Assembly (NCBI GenBank): GCA_902760805.1 | Contig: CACWHY010000021.1 | Span: 1 to 39,938, forward strand | Length of the DNA stretch: 39,938 bases | Source of the DNA: Ruminococcus flavefaciens | GTDB lineage: Bacteria > Bacillota > Clostridia > Oscillospirales > Ruminococcaceae | Direction of reading: 5' to 3' | In this document: in pieces, positions 7,209-15,791 of the stretch | Position numbering within the stretch: position 1 is the stretch's first letter | How the letters are laid out: every line of letters starts with the position of its first letter | Notes under the pieces: model-generated | Database searches by the model: none | What the model was told of the DNA's origin: nothing | What the model saw: only the letters and a program-made list of their open reading frames with translations | Program-made: the position numbers and the translations under genes

Positions 7209-8213
7209 TTAATCTAGATAAAGCTCGCTGGGGATAACGTAGATGAAGGTCAAGTTAGTAGAACCGCTTGCAGGAGCTGCTCCTGCAGCAGGGTACTTCT
7301 TGAACTGAGTTCTTGTAGGAACGACCTTCTCAACCTTGGGTGATAGGCCGTCTTCGCTCATCTCCTCTGTTCCGTCTGCCTTGAGCACCTTTTTAAGGTC
7401 TGTGGAAGCAACTCCTCCCGCATTGATCAAGTACATACTTAGAGTATTCATGTAGCATGGTGAAACGAATGTCCTTTTCCCTGAAACATCTATCATATTT
7501 CCCTCTCGGTAAGCTACTATTGACATAGCAAATCTGTTACTGTCAATAGTAATGCTCTCAGGCACCAGCTCGAAATATGTAGTTCTTGAATCCGGATGAT
7601 CTGTTGCTTCAAACTTAGAATAACCATAACTGTAAAAATAGCTGTAATCCTTTAGATAATCAGGATTGATCACCATATTACAAGAAAGCATAGAACATTC
7701 CGGAGCCTTTTTCTCAATGGTATCTCCATCCTCATCTACAAAGGAAGTACCTGAAGTAAACGAGTACACTGATTCCCATATCTCGCCGGGTTTTACGCTA
7801 TTTCCTCCGACTGTTACAGATGCTGTAGAGCTGTCCGGCTTTAAATAGGTATCCTGATTGATAATGTTCACAACATGGAGTTTACCCTTCATGTTCTGGA
7901 ACTTAGAGTCGATACAGCCGTCATAAAAAGCAGTAACAAAGTCCTTGACCATAGCTTCGGTATTGCTGTAGCCGCTGTCTGGCAGCTCACCTTCATACAC
8001 ACTCATATACTTTGCGTATCTTAATGAATGGTCAAGGTAGTCACTGATATTATCAACGTTTGCAGCACTCTGCTCTTTTACTGATGATCTGCTCATTACT
8101 CTTGCAAGAGGATCAGCGATTTTCATTACGCCCAGCATTATAATGCCGAAGATAGCCATTACAATGATAAGCTCGATAAGGGTAAAACCCTTTTGCGTCT
8201 TTTTAATTCTCAT
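7209..8213 (-). CDS. Minor prepilin, PilW/GspJ-like
   Basis: A 334-residue protein with class III leader MRIKKTQKG, mature start FTLIE and a hydrophobic helix to about residue 30. The soluble region is long and mixed alpha/beta and is not recognisable by motif. GGAGG lies upstream of the ATG. It is the last gene of the pilC operon, 17 nt after the previous prepilin. Its size and place next to a PilV/GspI-like and a GspK-like protein fit a minor pilin of the priming or tip complex. The exact orthology (PilW, GspJ) is an inference from size and order. Confidence 0.82.
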   Translation of the reverse strand: MRIKKTQKGFTLIELIIVMAIFGIIMLGVMKIADPLARVMSRSSVKEQSAANVDNISDYLDHSLRYAKYMSVYEGELPDSGYSNTEAMVKDFVTAFYDGCIDSKFQNMKGKLHVVNIINQDTYLKPDSSTASVTVGGNSVKPGEIWESVYSFTSGTSFVDEDGDTIEKKAPECSMLSCNMVINPDYLKDYSYFYSYGYSKFEATDHPDSRTTYFELVPESITIDSNRFAMSIVAYREGNMIDVSGKRTFVSPCYMNTLSMYLINAGGVASTDLKKVLKADGTEEMSEDGLSPKVEKVVPTRTQFKKYPAAGAAPASGSTNLTFIYVIPSELYLD

Positions 8214-8230
8214 TTCGTCATCCTCCTATC

Positions 8231-8599
8231 TTAATTAAGAGTGATGAACTTCAGATCAAGGTTTTCACCGGCAAGACCGGTCTCGTCCTCGGTATAAGCC
8301 TCTTCAACTGTATAGGCCTTACCCTTGACCTCGGCATACTTACTAAGATCGCTGGTGCTGTATCCAACATGGATAGAAACTTCATCATCGATCTTTGCAG
8401 CGTCATAGTCTGCGGTCTGACCAGTCTCAGCCAGAGGCTGCTCGTAAGCGACCTTCTTGTTGAGCCTTGTTGTTGCACGGTTATAAGTTTCGATAACACT
8501 TGCGTTTTTGGCAAGGAACAGGGTCATAATGCCCATGATCGCTACTGCTATCAAGACCTCTATAAGGGTCATGCCCTTGAGAGCTTTTTTCTTTTTCAT
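8231..8599 (-). CDS. Minor prepilin, PilV/GspI-like
   Basis: A short prepilin of 122 residues with leader MKKKKALKG and mature start MTLIEVLIA. Met replaces the usual Phe at +1, and Glu5 is present. I chose the ATG at 8599 because AAGGAGGG lies 7 nt upstream. A frame start 9 codons further up would overlap the end of the previous gene and lacks a site. The Ile-Glu-Val-Leu-Ile-Ala core is typical of GspI/PilV. It sits between the giant pilin-like gene and the PilW-like gene, matching the minor pilin order of type II secretion and type IVa pilus operons. Confidence 0.85.
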   Translation of the reverse strand: MKKKKALKGMTLIEVLIAVAIMGIMTLFLAKNASVIETYNRATTRLNKKVAYEQPLAETGQTADYDAAKIDDEVSIHVGYSTSDLSKYAEVKGKAYTVEEAYTEDETGLAGENLDLKFITLN

Positions 8600-8612
8600 G
8601 AGCTTTCCCTCC

Positions 8613-11600
8613 TTAGAACTCGTCATAATACAGTACCTTCAGCCAGTGTGATCTGTCTGCAGCATCATAGTGGTCTCCGTCTCCGCCTGTATCAGGTACA
8701 TAGAGGACCTTTACCATGTTTGAGAAACTTGCTTCATGTGCATTACAGCATCCTATCATGTACCAGGTATTTCCTGTGGAGATAGTAGATATATCTGTAC
8801 CATTGTAGATAACGCCATCTGTCATACCGGATCCATTTGTACCGTCTGCACCGACTGCGAGCTCCGGAGATACGATATTAGCAGTAACACCATTGAAGTT
8901 ATCGAACCAGAGTGTGGAATTGGTTCCGCCGTAAATATATACATTAGGAGAAGTATAGCCAAGATCATCCAGTGTAGGCGGATCATTTACCCATACAGAC
9001 TCAGTGTTGCCATCTTCGTCTATAACATCCTTATAGCTTCCCTTTCTGTATGAAGGATCAGTATAGATCTGGAATTTCTTTCCAGAATTGAACAGTGCAA
9101 GATACTTAGCTGTGATAAGTGTACCTGCCTGTGCAAAAGAAAGCTTAGAATTATCCTCAATGTAGAAGTATACCTTGCCGCTTGAATTGATATCGTCAAT
9201 AATGATGTTGAAATTATTGCATGAAGTGAAAGTACCCTTTATCACGATGACCATTCCATCAGCAGGAGGACGAACAACGATGCCCTTGTTAGGGATACCA
9301 GGACTATTCTGATATGGATTCACGTCTGCTAACGAGAAATTATCCAGTACACAGGAACCTGTGATTACAGGAGCACCTGAAAGTGTAGTTGAGGCTTCAT
9401 ACTGTAGCTTAGCTGCTTCCTCAGTTGTTGCATCAAGGATAGAGTTTGTAGCAACTTCCTTGAACTTGGCTATGATATCCATATCAGTATTAAATACAGG
9501 AAGTGAGCCATCTTCATAGTCTTCCTTAAACTGAGCTGGGATGCCTCTGTTGCTGTAAGGATTGATGACTCCGTTTTCGGAATCCAGGATATTCTCAAAT
9601 GTTTTAACGATCTGAGTCTGAGCGATAGGAAGATCATCAGCAGAATTAGGATCCTTCAGAGCCCTCATTCCAAGGATAACATCCTTCTCTGCATATGCAG
9701 GATAGATACTTGTATACTTGTATGCATCTGTACCAAGCTGACTTCCTGAATATGCCTCTTCCTTGGGAATGCGCTTATCATTTACAGTATCATAGTAATA
9801 TGTGCATTCTTTTTTAGCTTCTTCTTCAGTCCAGTGCTTGGGAGGATCTGAAGTATCTGTTGTATCGTAGTACCATGAAACTTCTGTTGTAGGTGTCTCG
9901 CCGATAAGAGTCTTGCCGTCCTTGTCGACTTCAACATAATAATCTCCAGGATTACCTGAGTATCCGTCCTTGATGTTATCTTTCTTGGCATCTACGGCTG
10001 CATAGAACTTACCAGAACCGCCATGTAAAGTTTTTACATCTCCGTTAGGTGTGGTGATATTCCAGTTACCTGAATTCTCATCAGCCTTTTCAACTGTCCA
10101 GTTGGTCCAGGGCGAACCCTCTTCAAACGGGAACTCCAGCCAATTAGCATGCCAGTTTTCGATCAGAGTGAATCTTGTATCGTCGATCTCTTCTCTGATC
10201 TCTACGCCGGGTTTGAGCTGGCTCGAATCTCCGCCAAGTGAACCGTCATAGTAGATATTTCCGCCAACATGAAGATTAGCTAATGTAACGCCTGTCATAT
10301 TTCCGCCTACTACCAGGTCTCCGCCGACCGTAAGCGAATTGTTATCGAGATTGAGGTCACCTTCGATCCTCATATCTCCGCCAACTGTCAAACTATTTCC
10401 TAACTTGAGGCTTCCCTTTGAGAAGAAGCTGCCGCCAACATATTTCTCAGCGTCATAGGATACAGTTTTGTTGATAACTGAAGCAGTCCAGCTGTTGAGC
10501 TTGCTCGGGTTAGCCTTGATATAAGATTCTTTACCAGCATCAAGGCAATAGATATCAGCAATAGCAACGAAAGTATTGCCTGACATCTGGATATCTCCAC
10601 AGAAAACATTGAGCGGATGATCGCTTTTGACAGCGATATTCTGTTCAGCAGAATCGCCAAGTATCATGTAGTTAGTTCCCTTGAGTGTACCATCTACGAA
10701 CATATATGGAATCTCGTTGAAATTTAATGATCCATTTATATCGTTGGAAACGACCTTAAACTGTGAACTGCTGTTTGAGACTTCCATATCTCCCCAGATA
10801 GCAATGCCCTTGCCCTTTCCTGGGATAATAAAGCCTTCACAGGTATCTGTTGTAACAGAGCCGTTTACCACACAGTCTGCTTCTACAACTGTTCCGGAAT
10901 TTTGGAAGCCAAGAACATAATCCTTCCAGTTGCCGAGTTCATCTTTATTAGTTCTGAGAACACGCCAATATGATTTCGTAGGATCAAGATAGTTTACTGT
11001 TGAACTAGCTTTACTGAGATTCTTGATATCATCAGTCAGCTCAGGAACATTTACGTAAGCACCGCCGTAAAGGCTGGTCTGACATTTAAGATTTGCACCG
11101 CCGGTGGTAACGAATCCTGCACCGCCGCCGCCTGTACCGGGATCTCCGTTAGGCGGATCAACAACGAGGTAAATCGCAGTTGTGGAGTTTGAACGTCCCA
11201 GATTTACATTGGAAACTACCTTGATAACGTCTCTGGACATCCAGCCTTTTTCAGACCCCTTTTCACCATCGCTGTAAAAACGCATCTTACCTTCGTAAGT
11301 TACAACGACATTGTCGATATCACCCATTGTGCCCAGTGCAGCATCTGAACCTGTTGATTCATGGATCGATACCGGTATCTCAATGCGCTTGTTGTTTTCA
11401 TCGACTGTGAAGAAGTAGTCTACATAGGCATCATTGCCCTCAAGAGTTATAGCCTTCAGTACACTCTCAGCCACTGTACGAGAAGTAACAGTGGTCTGAG
11501 CAGTGGAGTAGTTGATATGGGATCTGTGGTTAGCAGAAGACACCAAAATCATCGTGCCGGCCATGAAAACGACTAGCAGAGTCATTACAGCTACGACTGT

Positions 11601-11648
11601 AAACAGCACAGAGCCTTTTGCTTTTCTAATTTTTTCTGTTTTCATCAT
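8613..11648 (-). CDS. Giant prepilin-like surface protein (PilX/GspK-like, probable pilus tip)
   Basis: A 1011-residue protein with a short basic leader ending in AKG (Gly12) and a hydrophobic segment of about 24 residues, like PilX/GspK N-termini. The mature residue 5 is Thr, not Glu. GspK, which caps the pseudopilus, also lacks this Glu. A Gly-rich stretch (about 167-177) joins the stalk to a large exported region. Residues about 405-470 contain repeated VGGDL/VGGNI-type steps resembling the polymer-forming beta-helix of bactofilins. The C-terminal half is Asp-, Asn- and Ser-rich and otherwise unrecognised. It is the largest gene of the pil operon, preceded by PilO and followed by two minor pilins. 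A tip or adhesin role is inferred. Confidence 0.75.
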   Translation of the reverse strand: MMKTEKIRKAKGSVLFTVVAVMTLLVVFMAGTMILVSSANHRSHINYSTAQTTVTSRTVAESVLKAITLEGNDAYVDYFFTVDENNKRIEIPVSIHESTGSDAALGTMGDIDNVVVTYEGKMRFYSDGEKGSEKGWMSRDVIKVVSNVNLGRSNSTTAIYLVVDPPNGDPGTGGGGAGFVTTGGANLKCQTSLYGGAYVNVPELTDDIKNLSKASSTVNYLDPTKSYWRVLRTNKDELGNWKDYVLGFQNSGTVVEADCVVNGSVTTDTCEGFIIPGKGKGIAIWGDMEVSNSSSQFKVVSNDINGSLNFNEIPYMFVDGTLKGTNYMILGDSAEQNIAVKSDHPLNVFCGDIQMSGNTFVAIADIYCLDAGKESYIKANPSKLNSWTASVINKTVSYDAEKYVGGSFFSKGSLKLGNSLTVGGDMRIEGDLNLDNNSLTVGGDLVVGGNMTGVTLANLHVGGNIYYDGSLGGDSSQLKPGVEIREEIDDTRFTLIENWHANWLEFPFEEGSPWTNWTVEKADENSGNWNITTPNGDVKTLHGGSGKFYAAVDAKKDNIKDGYSGNPGDYYVEVDKDGKTLIGETPTTEVSWYYDTTDTSDPPKHWTEEEAKKECTYYYDTVNDKRIPKEEAYSGSQLGTDAYKYTSIYPAYAEKDVILGMRALKDPNSADDLPIAQTQIVKTFENILDSENGVINPYSNRGIPAQFKEDYEDGSLPVFNTDMDIIAKFKEVATNSILDATTEEAAKLQYEASTTLSGAPVITGSCVLDNFSLADVNPYQNSPGIPNKGIVVRPPADGMVIVIKGTFTSCNNFNIIIDDINSSGKVYFYIEDNSKLSFAQAGTLITAKYLALFNSGKKFQIYTDPSYRKGSYKDVIDEDGNTESVWVNDPPTLDDLGYTSPNVYIYGGTNSTLWFDNFNGVTANIVSPELAVGADGTNGSGMTDGVIYNGTDISTISTGNTWYMIGCCNAHEASFSNMVKVLYVPDTGGDGDHYDAADRSHWLKVLYYDEF

Positions 11649-11703
11649 TCTAACCGCCTTTCAAGTTATATTTATTTCTAATAACTATAGCGAAGGATAA
11701 GAA

Positions 11704-12453
11704 TTAGTCAGCGTCTGTGTTGGGCTTTGCCATATCGTAAACTGAATAGAGTGTAATAACAAATTGTACATCTGTCTTGCCTTCGTCATCGCCGAGGGCT
11801 GCCTTTTCCTCATCAGAAAGGTCCTCACCGAAGGTATAATCGGAGATAGCTACAGAATTGATGATAACTGCATCATCAATCTCCTTGATAGCGTCCATAT
11901 ATGCCCAGATGTCTTCCTTTTTGCCCTTTACGGAAACGCCGTACTGAGCAGACATTGCCTGGCCTTTTTCACGCTCGCCAAGAGCAGTGCTCTCAGCCTC
12001 ATCCTTTTCTCTGAGTGCCTGCTGGTCGCCGTTTACATCAGCTGATGCAAAGAGATCCTCAGACAGTGTGGTGGGCTTGAAATAGTAGTAATCGATAGTT
12101 CCGTTTGCAAGAGAACCAACATTCAGGGTAGAAACCTTAACATTGCACTTATCAGCATACTCCTGCATATACTGGTCGAGCAGGTCGGGAGTAAAGATAT
12201 CGTTGTACTCAACGAAATCGTCTACCATGTCGTTTGTTTCCTTATAAAGAGTGTCGATATCCTTCTTAAGAGGCTCGATCTCATCAATCTTCTTCTCGAT
12301 ATCTTTCTTTTCGGTCTGCTTTGCAGCCAGTGTCTTCTTATCGTCCTTTATATCCTGAGCCTTGGGCTTGATAAGTCCGAAGATACCAGCCAGGACAATG
12401 ATAAATGCCAGAACGGCGCCGAGAATTACTTTTTCTCTGTAATTTAATTTCAT
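11704..12453 (-). CDS. pilO: Type IV pilus inner-membrane alignment protein PilO-like
   Basis: A 249-residue bitopic protein. It has a short cytoplasmic start, one transmembrane segment (about 9-28), a Lys/Glu-rich coiled coil (about 33-80), then a ferredoxin-like extracytoplasmic region ending in an acidic tail. This architecture and its place directly after the PilM-PilN fusion match PilO, which pairs with PilN to connect the cytoplasmic PilM ring to the pilus base. An AGGGAGG-type site precedes the ATG. Sequence identity among PilO proteins is low, so the call rests mainly on architecture and gene order. Confidence 0.8.
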   Translation of the reverse strand: MKLNYREKVILGAVLAFIIVLAGIFGLIKPKAQDIKDDKKTLAAKQTEKKDIEKKIDEIEPLKKDIDTLYKETNDMVDDFVEYNDIFTPDLLDQYMQEYADKCNVKVSTLNVGSLANGTIDYYYFKPTTLSEDLFASADVNGDQQALREKDEAESTALGEREKGQAMSAQYGVSVKGKKEDIWAYMDAIKEIDDAVIINSVAISDYTFGEDLSDEEKAALGDDEGKTDVQFVITLYSVYDMAKPNTDAD

Positions 12454-12471
12454 CTTGATCAGCCTCCCTTA

Positions 12472-14109
12472 TTACTCTGCCGCTTCTTCCGCGGAGTCCT
12501 CATTTGAAGGATGATAAGCGCTCTCGCGTCCGTTGATAGCTGTACTTACGTTGAATGTAACGATAGTCTTCTCCTCGCTGCTTGCGTCATCGCCTTCGCC
12601 CTGAGACTCTGTCTGGACAGAAACATTATATCCTGAGTATGCAGCGTTTGCATAATAGCCCTTGTTCTCCTTGAAGTTCTTGTCAGTGAGATTCATGATG
12701 AACTGAGCAGGAACTTCCTCGATGAGTTTCTTTTCATCCGGCTGCTCATACTCAACAGCGAAGGTAAACACGCCGTTTGCATATGCAGGATGAAGGATCT
12801 TTGCTTCCTTGACTTCCAGCTCCTCAGCTGTCTTATCAAGAACAGCCTGGAGGGTATCATACTTATCGCCGTCAACTACAGGCTGTGAATAGAAGGCATC
12901 ATAAGCGTTCAGGATCTTTGTGTTATAATCGTTGACCTTTTCTTTCATAGCTATGAGCTTATCACGGTGATCGAGCTTCTTCTTGGTATCGGGAGAGTCG
13001 ATGAATTCCTGGATCTCATCGATATCGTTGTTGATGCTGTTGTCCTTGAGTGCCATAACGCCCCAGATACCGCCAACGATCGCAGCTGCACCAACGACCA
13101 GGCCAAGCATCAGGCCATAGCCGGCATTGTCGCCTCTTACCTTGTTCTTGATAACGGTACCCAGCTCAGTCTCGAGGAGGTTGATCTTCTCAGACTCTCT
13201 GTTACGCTTGAACATAGCGCCGATGGCGTTAGCATACAGTGAGAACTCAAGATTCTCATGGCCGTGGATCTGGGGAGGAACATTGATCAGGCTGGTCTTC
13301 AGATCCAGCTTCTCAAGCTCATCGGTAAGTCTCACATACTCGTGAGTATCGCCGTAGAAGATAACGTTCTCGATGACCTCACCGGTGTTACGGCTTCTGT
13401 GGAACTGTAACATACGGAAGATGTTCTCGTTAACAGCCTCGAAAACGTAATCCTCAGATCCGCCGTAATCCTCAGCGTCGATAGAAGCGAAACGTGAGAA
13501 TGCCAGCTGTCCGTTCTCATAAAGGTTGAGAGAGATGAAGTTGTTGTCGATCTGTACAGCCAGCAGAGGCATCTTAGACTTGATCTTAGTGTCAGCAAGC
13601 AGTACCTTTGTGATACAGTTACAGCCGACCATTACAGATCTGAGTGAGATACCCAGGAGCTTGAACACTTCTCTGTAGCTGTTTACGATCTCATAGGGGC
13701 AGGCTGTAGCCAGTACCTTGTAGATCGGGTTGCCGCCTTCAGATTTCTCTTCAGCTTCACCAACAATGATATATGTAACGCAGTAGCTGTCGTCGAGGTT
13801 GAGCTCGGCCTGCACCTGCTGCTTTACAGTCTTGGACATATCCTGATTTTTTTCCTTGACTACGGTAAGCTCCTTGAAGATAGTCAGGTTGGAGGAAATA
13901 CTTACGATAGCCTCCTTATCAGGCATCTTATTTCTCTTGAGGACACCGTTGATGAGTGTAGCCACATTGGGGACATCCTTAACGTGACCATTCTCGATGA
14001 GACCCTCCTCAACATTAAGGGTAGCAGCGGAGCTGATCTTGATCTTTCCGTTGCTCTCAACGCCCTTAACAACTCGTATGTTTCTATCGGTAATATCAAA
14101 TGAAAGCAT
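12472..14109 (-). CDS. pilMN: PilM-PilN fusion protein
   Basis: A 545-residue protein. Residues 1 to about 305 form an actin-like PilM domain, starting LSFDITDRNIRVV. The motif INLL at 309-312 is the segment by which separate PilN proteins bind PilM. A transmembrane helix (about 330-354), a coiled coil and a PilN-like extracytoplasmic domain follow. In most bacteria these are two genes. Fusion is known in Clostridia, where Clostridioides difficile has a pilMN gene. The covalent link fixes the PilM:PilN ratio at 1:1. The gene lies 22 nt after pilC and 18 nt before pilO, in one operon. The C-terminus is acidic. Confidence 0.87.
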   Translation of the reverse strand: MLSFDITDRNIRVVKGVESNGKIKISSAATLNVEEGLIENGHVKDVPNVATLINGVLKRNKMPDKEAIVSISSNLTIFKELTVVKEKNQDMSKTVKQQVQAELNLDDSYCVTYIIVGEAEEKSEGGNPIYKVLATACPYEIVNSYREVFKLLGISLRSVMVGCNCITKVLLADTKIKSKMPLLAVQIDNNFISLNLYENGQLAFSRFASIDAEDYGGSEDYVFEAVNENIFRMLQFHRSRNTGEVIENVIFYGDTHEYVRLTDELEKLDLKTSLINVPPQIHGHENLEFSLYANAIGAMFKRNRESEKINLLETELGTVIKNKVRGDNAGYGLMLGLVVGAAAIVGGIWGVMALKDNSINNDIDEIQEFIDSPDTKKKLDHRDKLIAMKEKVNDYNTKILNAYDAFYSQPVVDGDKYDTLQAVLDKTAEELEVKEAKILHPAYANGVFTFAVEYEQPDEKKLIEEVPAQFIMNLTDKNFKENKGYYANAAYSGYNVSVQTESQGEGDDASSEEKTIVTFNVSTAINGRESAYHPSNEDSAEEAAE

Positions 14110-14131
14110 TTAACTTTTCCACCTTTCCTTA

Positions 14132-15331
14132 TTATTCGTTCTCGAGGCCTTCCATTGAGCCATAGAGTGCGGGGTAAATTCCGACAACTACCAGACCGAT
14201 GATAAGTCCCATGAAGATGAGCAGGATAGGCTCAGTCATGCTTACCAGACGCTGTACAGCGGAGTCGGATTCTTCTTCGTAGTAATCTGAAGTTTTCTCA
14301 AGGATAGAGTCAAGAGCACCTGACTCCTCACCAACGTAGATTACTGAACAGAACATAGGCTCAAAGACCTCAGTTCTTGTGATAGCAGCTGAGAGAGACT
14401 CACCCTGCTTTACCTCGTCAACAACATCCTCGAACTTCTGATCGATGTAGGAGTTGCCGAGTACGGAGGAAGCTCTCTGCAAGCACTCTACCATGGGGAT
14501 ACCGCTTGAATAGAGTGAGGAAAGGGTTCTGGAGAAACGTCCTGTATAGATCTTAGTAATCAGCGGACCAAAGCCTGGTCCCTTGATCAGCAATCGATCC
14601 ATCTTCAGTCTCAGATCCGGTACCTTCAGAGCGTATCTGATGCCGAATACAGCAGCAGCTACGATGATAACGAGAATGTACCATCTGTATCTTAGGAAGT
14701 CAGAGAACGCAGCCATGACCTTGGTCAGAGCCGGCATCTGATCGGGATCCTCATACATTCCGATGAATGTAGGCATGATGAAGGTAAACAGGAAGATAAC
14801 GATAACGATACAAAGTACCAGCAGGATGATCGGGTAGATCATAGCGCCCTTGATCGTATTCTTCAGCTTGTTTTCCTTTGAGTAGTGATCAGACATTCTT
14901 GTCATGATAACGTCCAGCGAGCCGCTGGTCTCTCCAGCGCCGACCATTGAGATAAGGAAGTCGGGGAATGAGCCGGAGTGCATTTCGAGAGTCGAAGAGA
15001 AGGATTCACCCTTCTGAACGTTCTCGTAGATGTCCTGCCAGATAGCCTTAGCCTTGTCGTTCTCCTGCTCTTTGGTCAGGATGTCGATAGCCTTAACGAG
15101 GGTGAGGCCCGACGTGAGCATGGCGCTAAGCTGTCGGCAGCAGAATGACAGCTCCTTGGTGTTGAACTTGTAGATCGATTTTGAGTTTGTTGAATCGTCT
15201 TCCTTGTAATCGCTGATGTAGACTCCTCGTTCTTTCATTTTTTCGAGGAATTCCTGCTCATTCTCAGCGTTTGCCTTGCCTTTGACCTCTTTGCCTCTGG
15301 CATCTCTGGCAACGTAGGAATAACTCTTCAT
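14132..15331 (-). CDS. pilC: Type IV pilus inner-membrane platform protein PilC
   Basis: 399 residues, the typical PilC/GspF length. Two T2SSF domains (about 62-185 and 265-388) each end in hydrophobic segments; transmembrane helices are apparent at about 165-195, 217-236 and 370-392. The motif MVGAGETSGSLD and its second copy YVGEESGALD are the family signature. The protein turns with the PilB motor and loads pilins into the fibre. It is the first gene of the operon. Two promoters (15392-15420 and 15596-15624) lie upstream, the farther one giving a leader of about 257 nt. Confidence 0.95.
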   Translation of the reverse strand: MKSYSYVARDARGKEVKGKANAENEQEFLEKMKERGVYISDYKEDDSTNSKSIYKFNTKELSFCCRQLSAMLTSGLTLVKAIDILTKEQENDKAKAIWQDIYENVQKGESFSSTLEMHSGSFPDFLISMVGAGETSGSLDVIMTRMSDHYSKENKLKNTIKGAMIYPIILLVLCIVIVIFLFTFIMPTFIGMYEDPDQMPALTKVMAAFSDFLRYRWYILVIIVAAAVFGIRYALKVPDLRLKMDRLLIKGPGFGPLITKIYTGRFSRTLSSLYSSGIPMVECLQRASSVLGNSYIDQKFEDVVDEVKQGESLSAAITRTEVFEPMFCSVIYVGEESGALDSILEKTSDYYEEESDSAVQRLVSMTEPILLIFMGLIIGLVVVGIYPALYGSMEGLENE

Positions 15332-15391
15332 AAAACCACCTCCATAGTTGATAAATAAAGCCGGAACAGTTCACACTGCCTTAATATAACA

Positions 15392-15420
15392 ATTATAACA
15401 TTTTGTTTGTTACATTTCAA
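15392..15420 (-). promoter_or_regulatory. Proximal promoter of the pilC operon
   Basis: On the minus strand: TTGAAA (15415-15420), 17-bp spacer, TATAAT (15392-15397) with TG one base upstream (extended -10). It gives a leader of about 55 nt to pilC. Confidence 0.8.
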
Positions 15421-15541
15421 TCGTATTTTTGACCTAAATAATCGCCCCGTTTCTATTGATATTTACCAACTATTATACTTACGGTAAATTTAGGCAGACA
15501 CTAGACAGATTATTTCTACAAAAATCAAAAGCTCAAGGCAG

Positions 15542-15581
15542 AACAACGCACAGCATTGATGTCCCAATGCTGTACATTGTT
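15542..15581 (-). other. 17-bp hairpin near the 5' end of the long pil operon mRNA
   Basis: On the minus strand, AACAATGTACAGCATTG pairs over its whole length with CAATGCTGTGCGTTGTT (two G-U pairs) around the 6-nt loop GGACAT. It begins about 8 nt after the start predicted from the promoter at 15596-15624. No U tract follows, so it is not a terminator. Confidence 0.7.
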
Positions 15582-15595
15582 AAACTTTCACAAAT

Positions 15596-15624
15596 ATTAT
15601 ACCACAGTCCTCTAAAAATTGCAA
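15596..15624 (-). promoter_or_regulatory. Distal promoter of the pilC operon
   Basis: On the minus strand: TTGCAA (15619-15624), 17-bp spacer ending TGG, TATAAT (15596-15601). The extended -10 supports function. The start would fall near 15589. Confidence 0.75.
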
Positions 15625-15762
15625 CAGAAATCGGCGATTTCCGGAAATTCTTTCAGATAACTGTAAATTGTTACAAATTCATGAACTCATTTTTTTGCAT
15701 TTTGCACGGGATCTCCAGTTTTTTTCCGCTCATTTCACTTTATACTATTGTAAATATAAAGC

Positions 15763-15785
15763 GGGGACAGCCCTCAGCCGTCCCC
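15763..15785 (-). terminator. Terminator after asnB
   Basis: GGGGAC / GTCCCC stem with an 11-nt GC-rich loop, followed on the minus strand by GCTTTATATTT. It starts 6 nt past the asnB stop. The U tract is weak. Confidence 0.65.
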
Positions 15786-15791
15786 AAAAGC

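Larger units (their letters stand above)
15332..15762. other. Upstream region of the pilC operon
   Basis: No gene is supported. The interval carries two minus-strand promoters and a 17-bp hairpin (annotated separately). A weaker isolated TATAAT (15472-15477, minus strand) lacks a good -35 box. The leader does not show the conserved blocks I know for c-di-GMP riboswitches, but a covariance search would be needed to exclude one. Confidence 0.6.

Noticed and set aside
15332-15595. c-di-GMP riboswitch before the pil operon
   Set aside because: Such riboswitches control pili in some Clostridia, but I could not find the conserved GEMM-I or GEMM-II blocks in this leader. An Infernal search would settle it.
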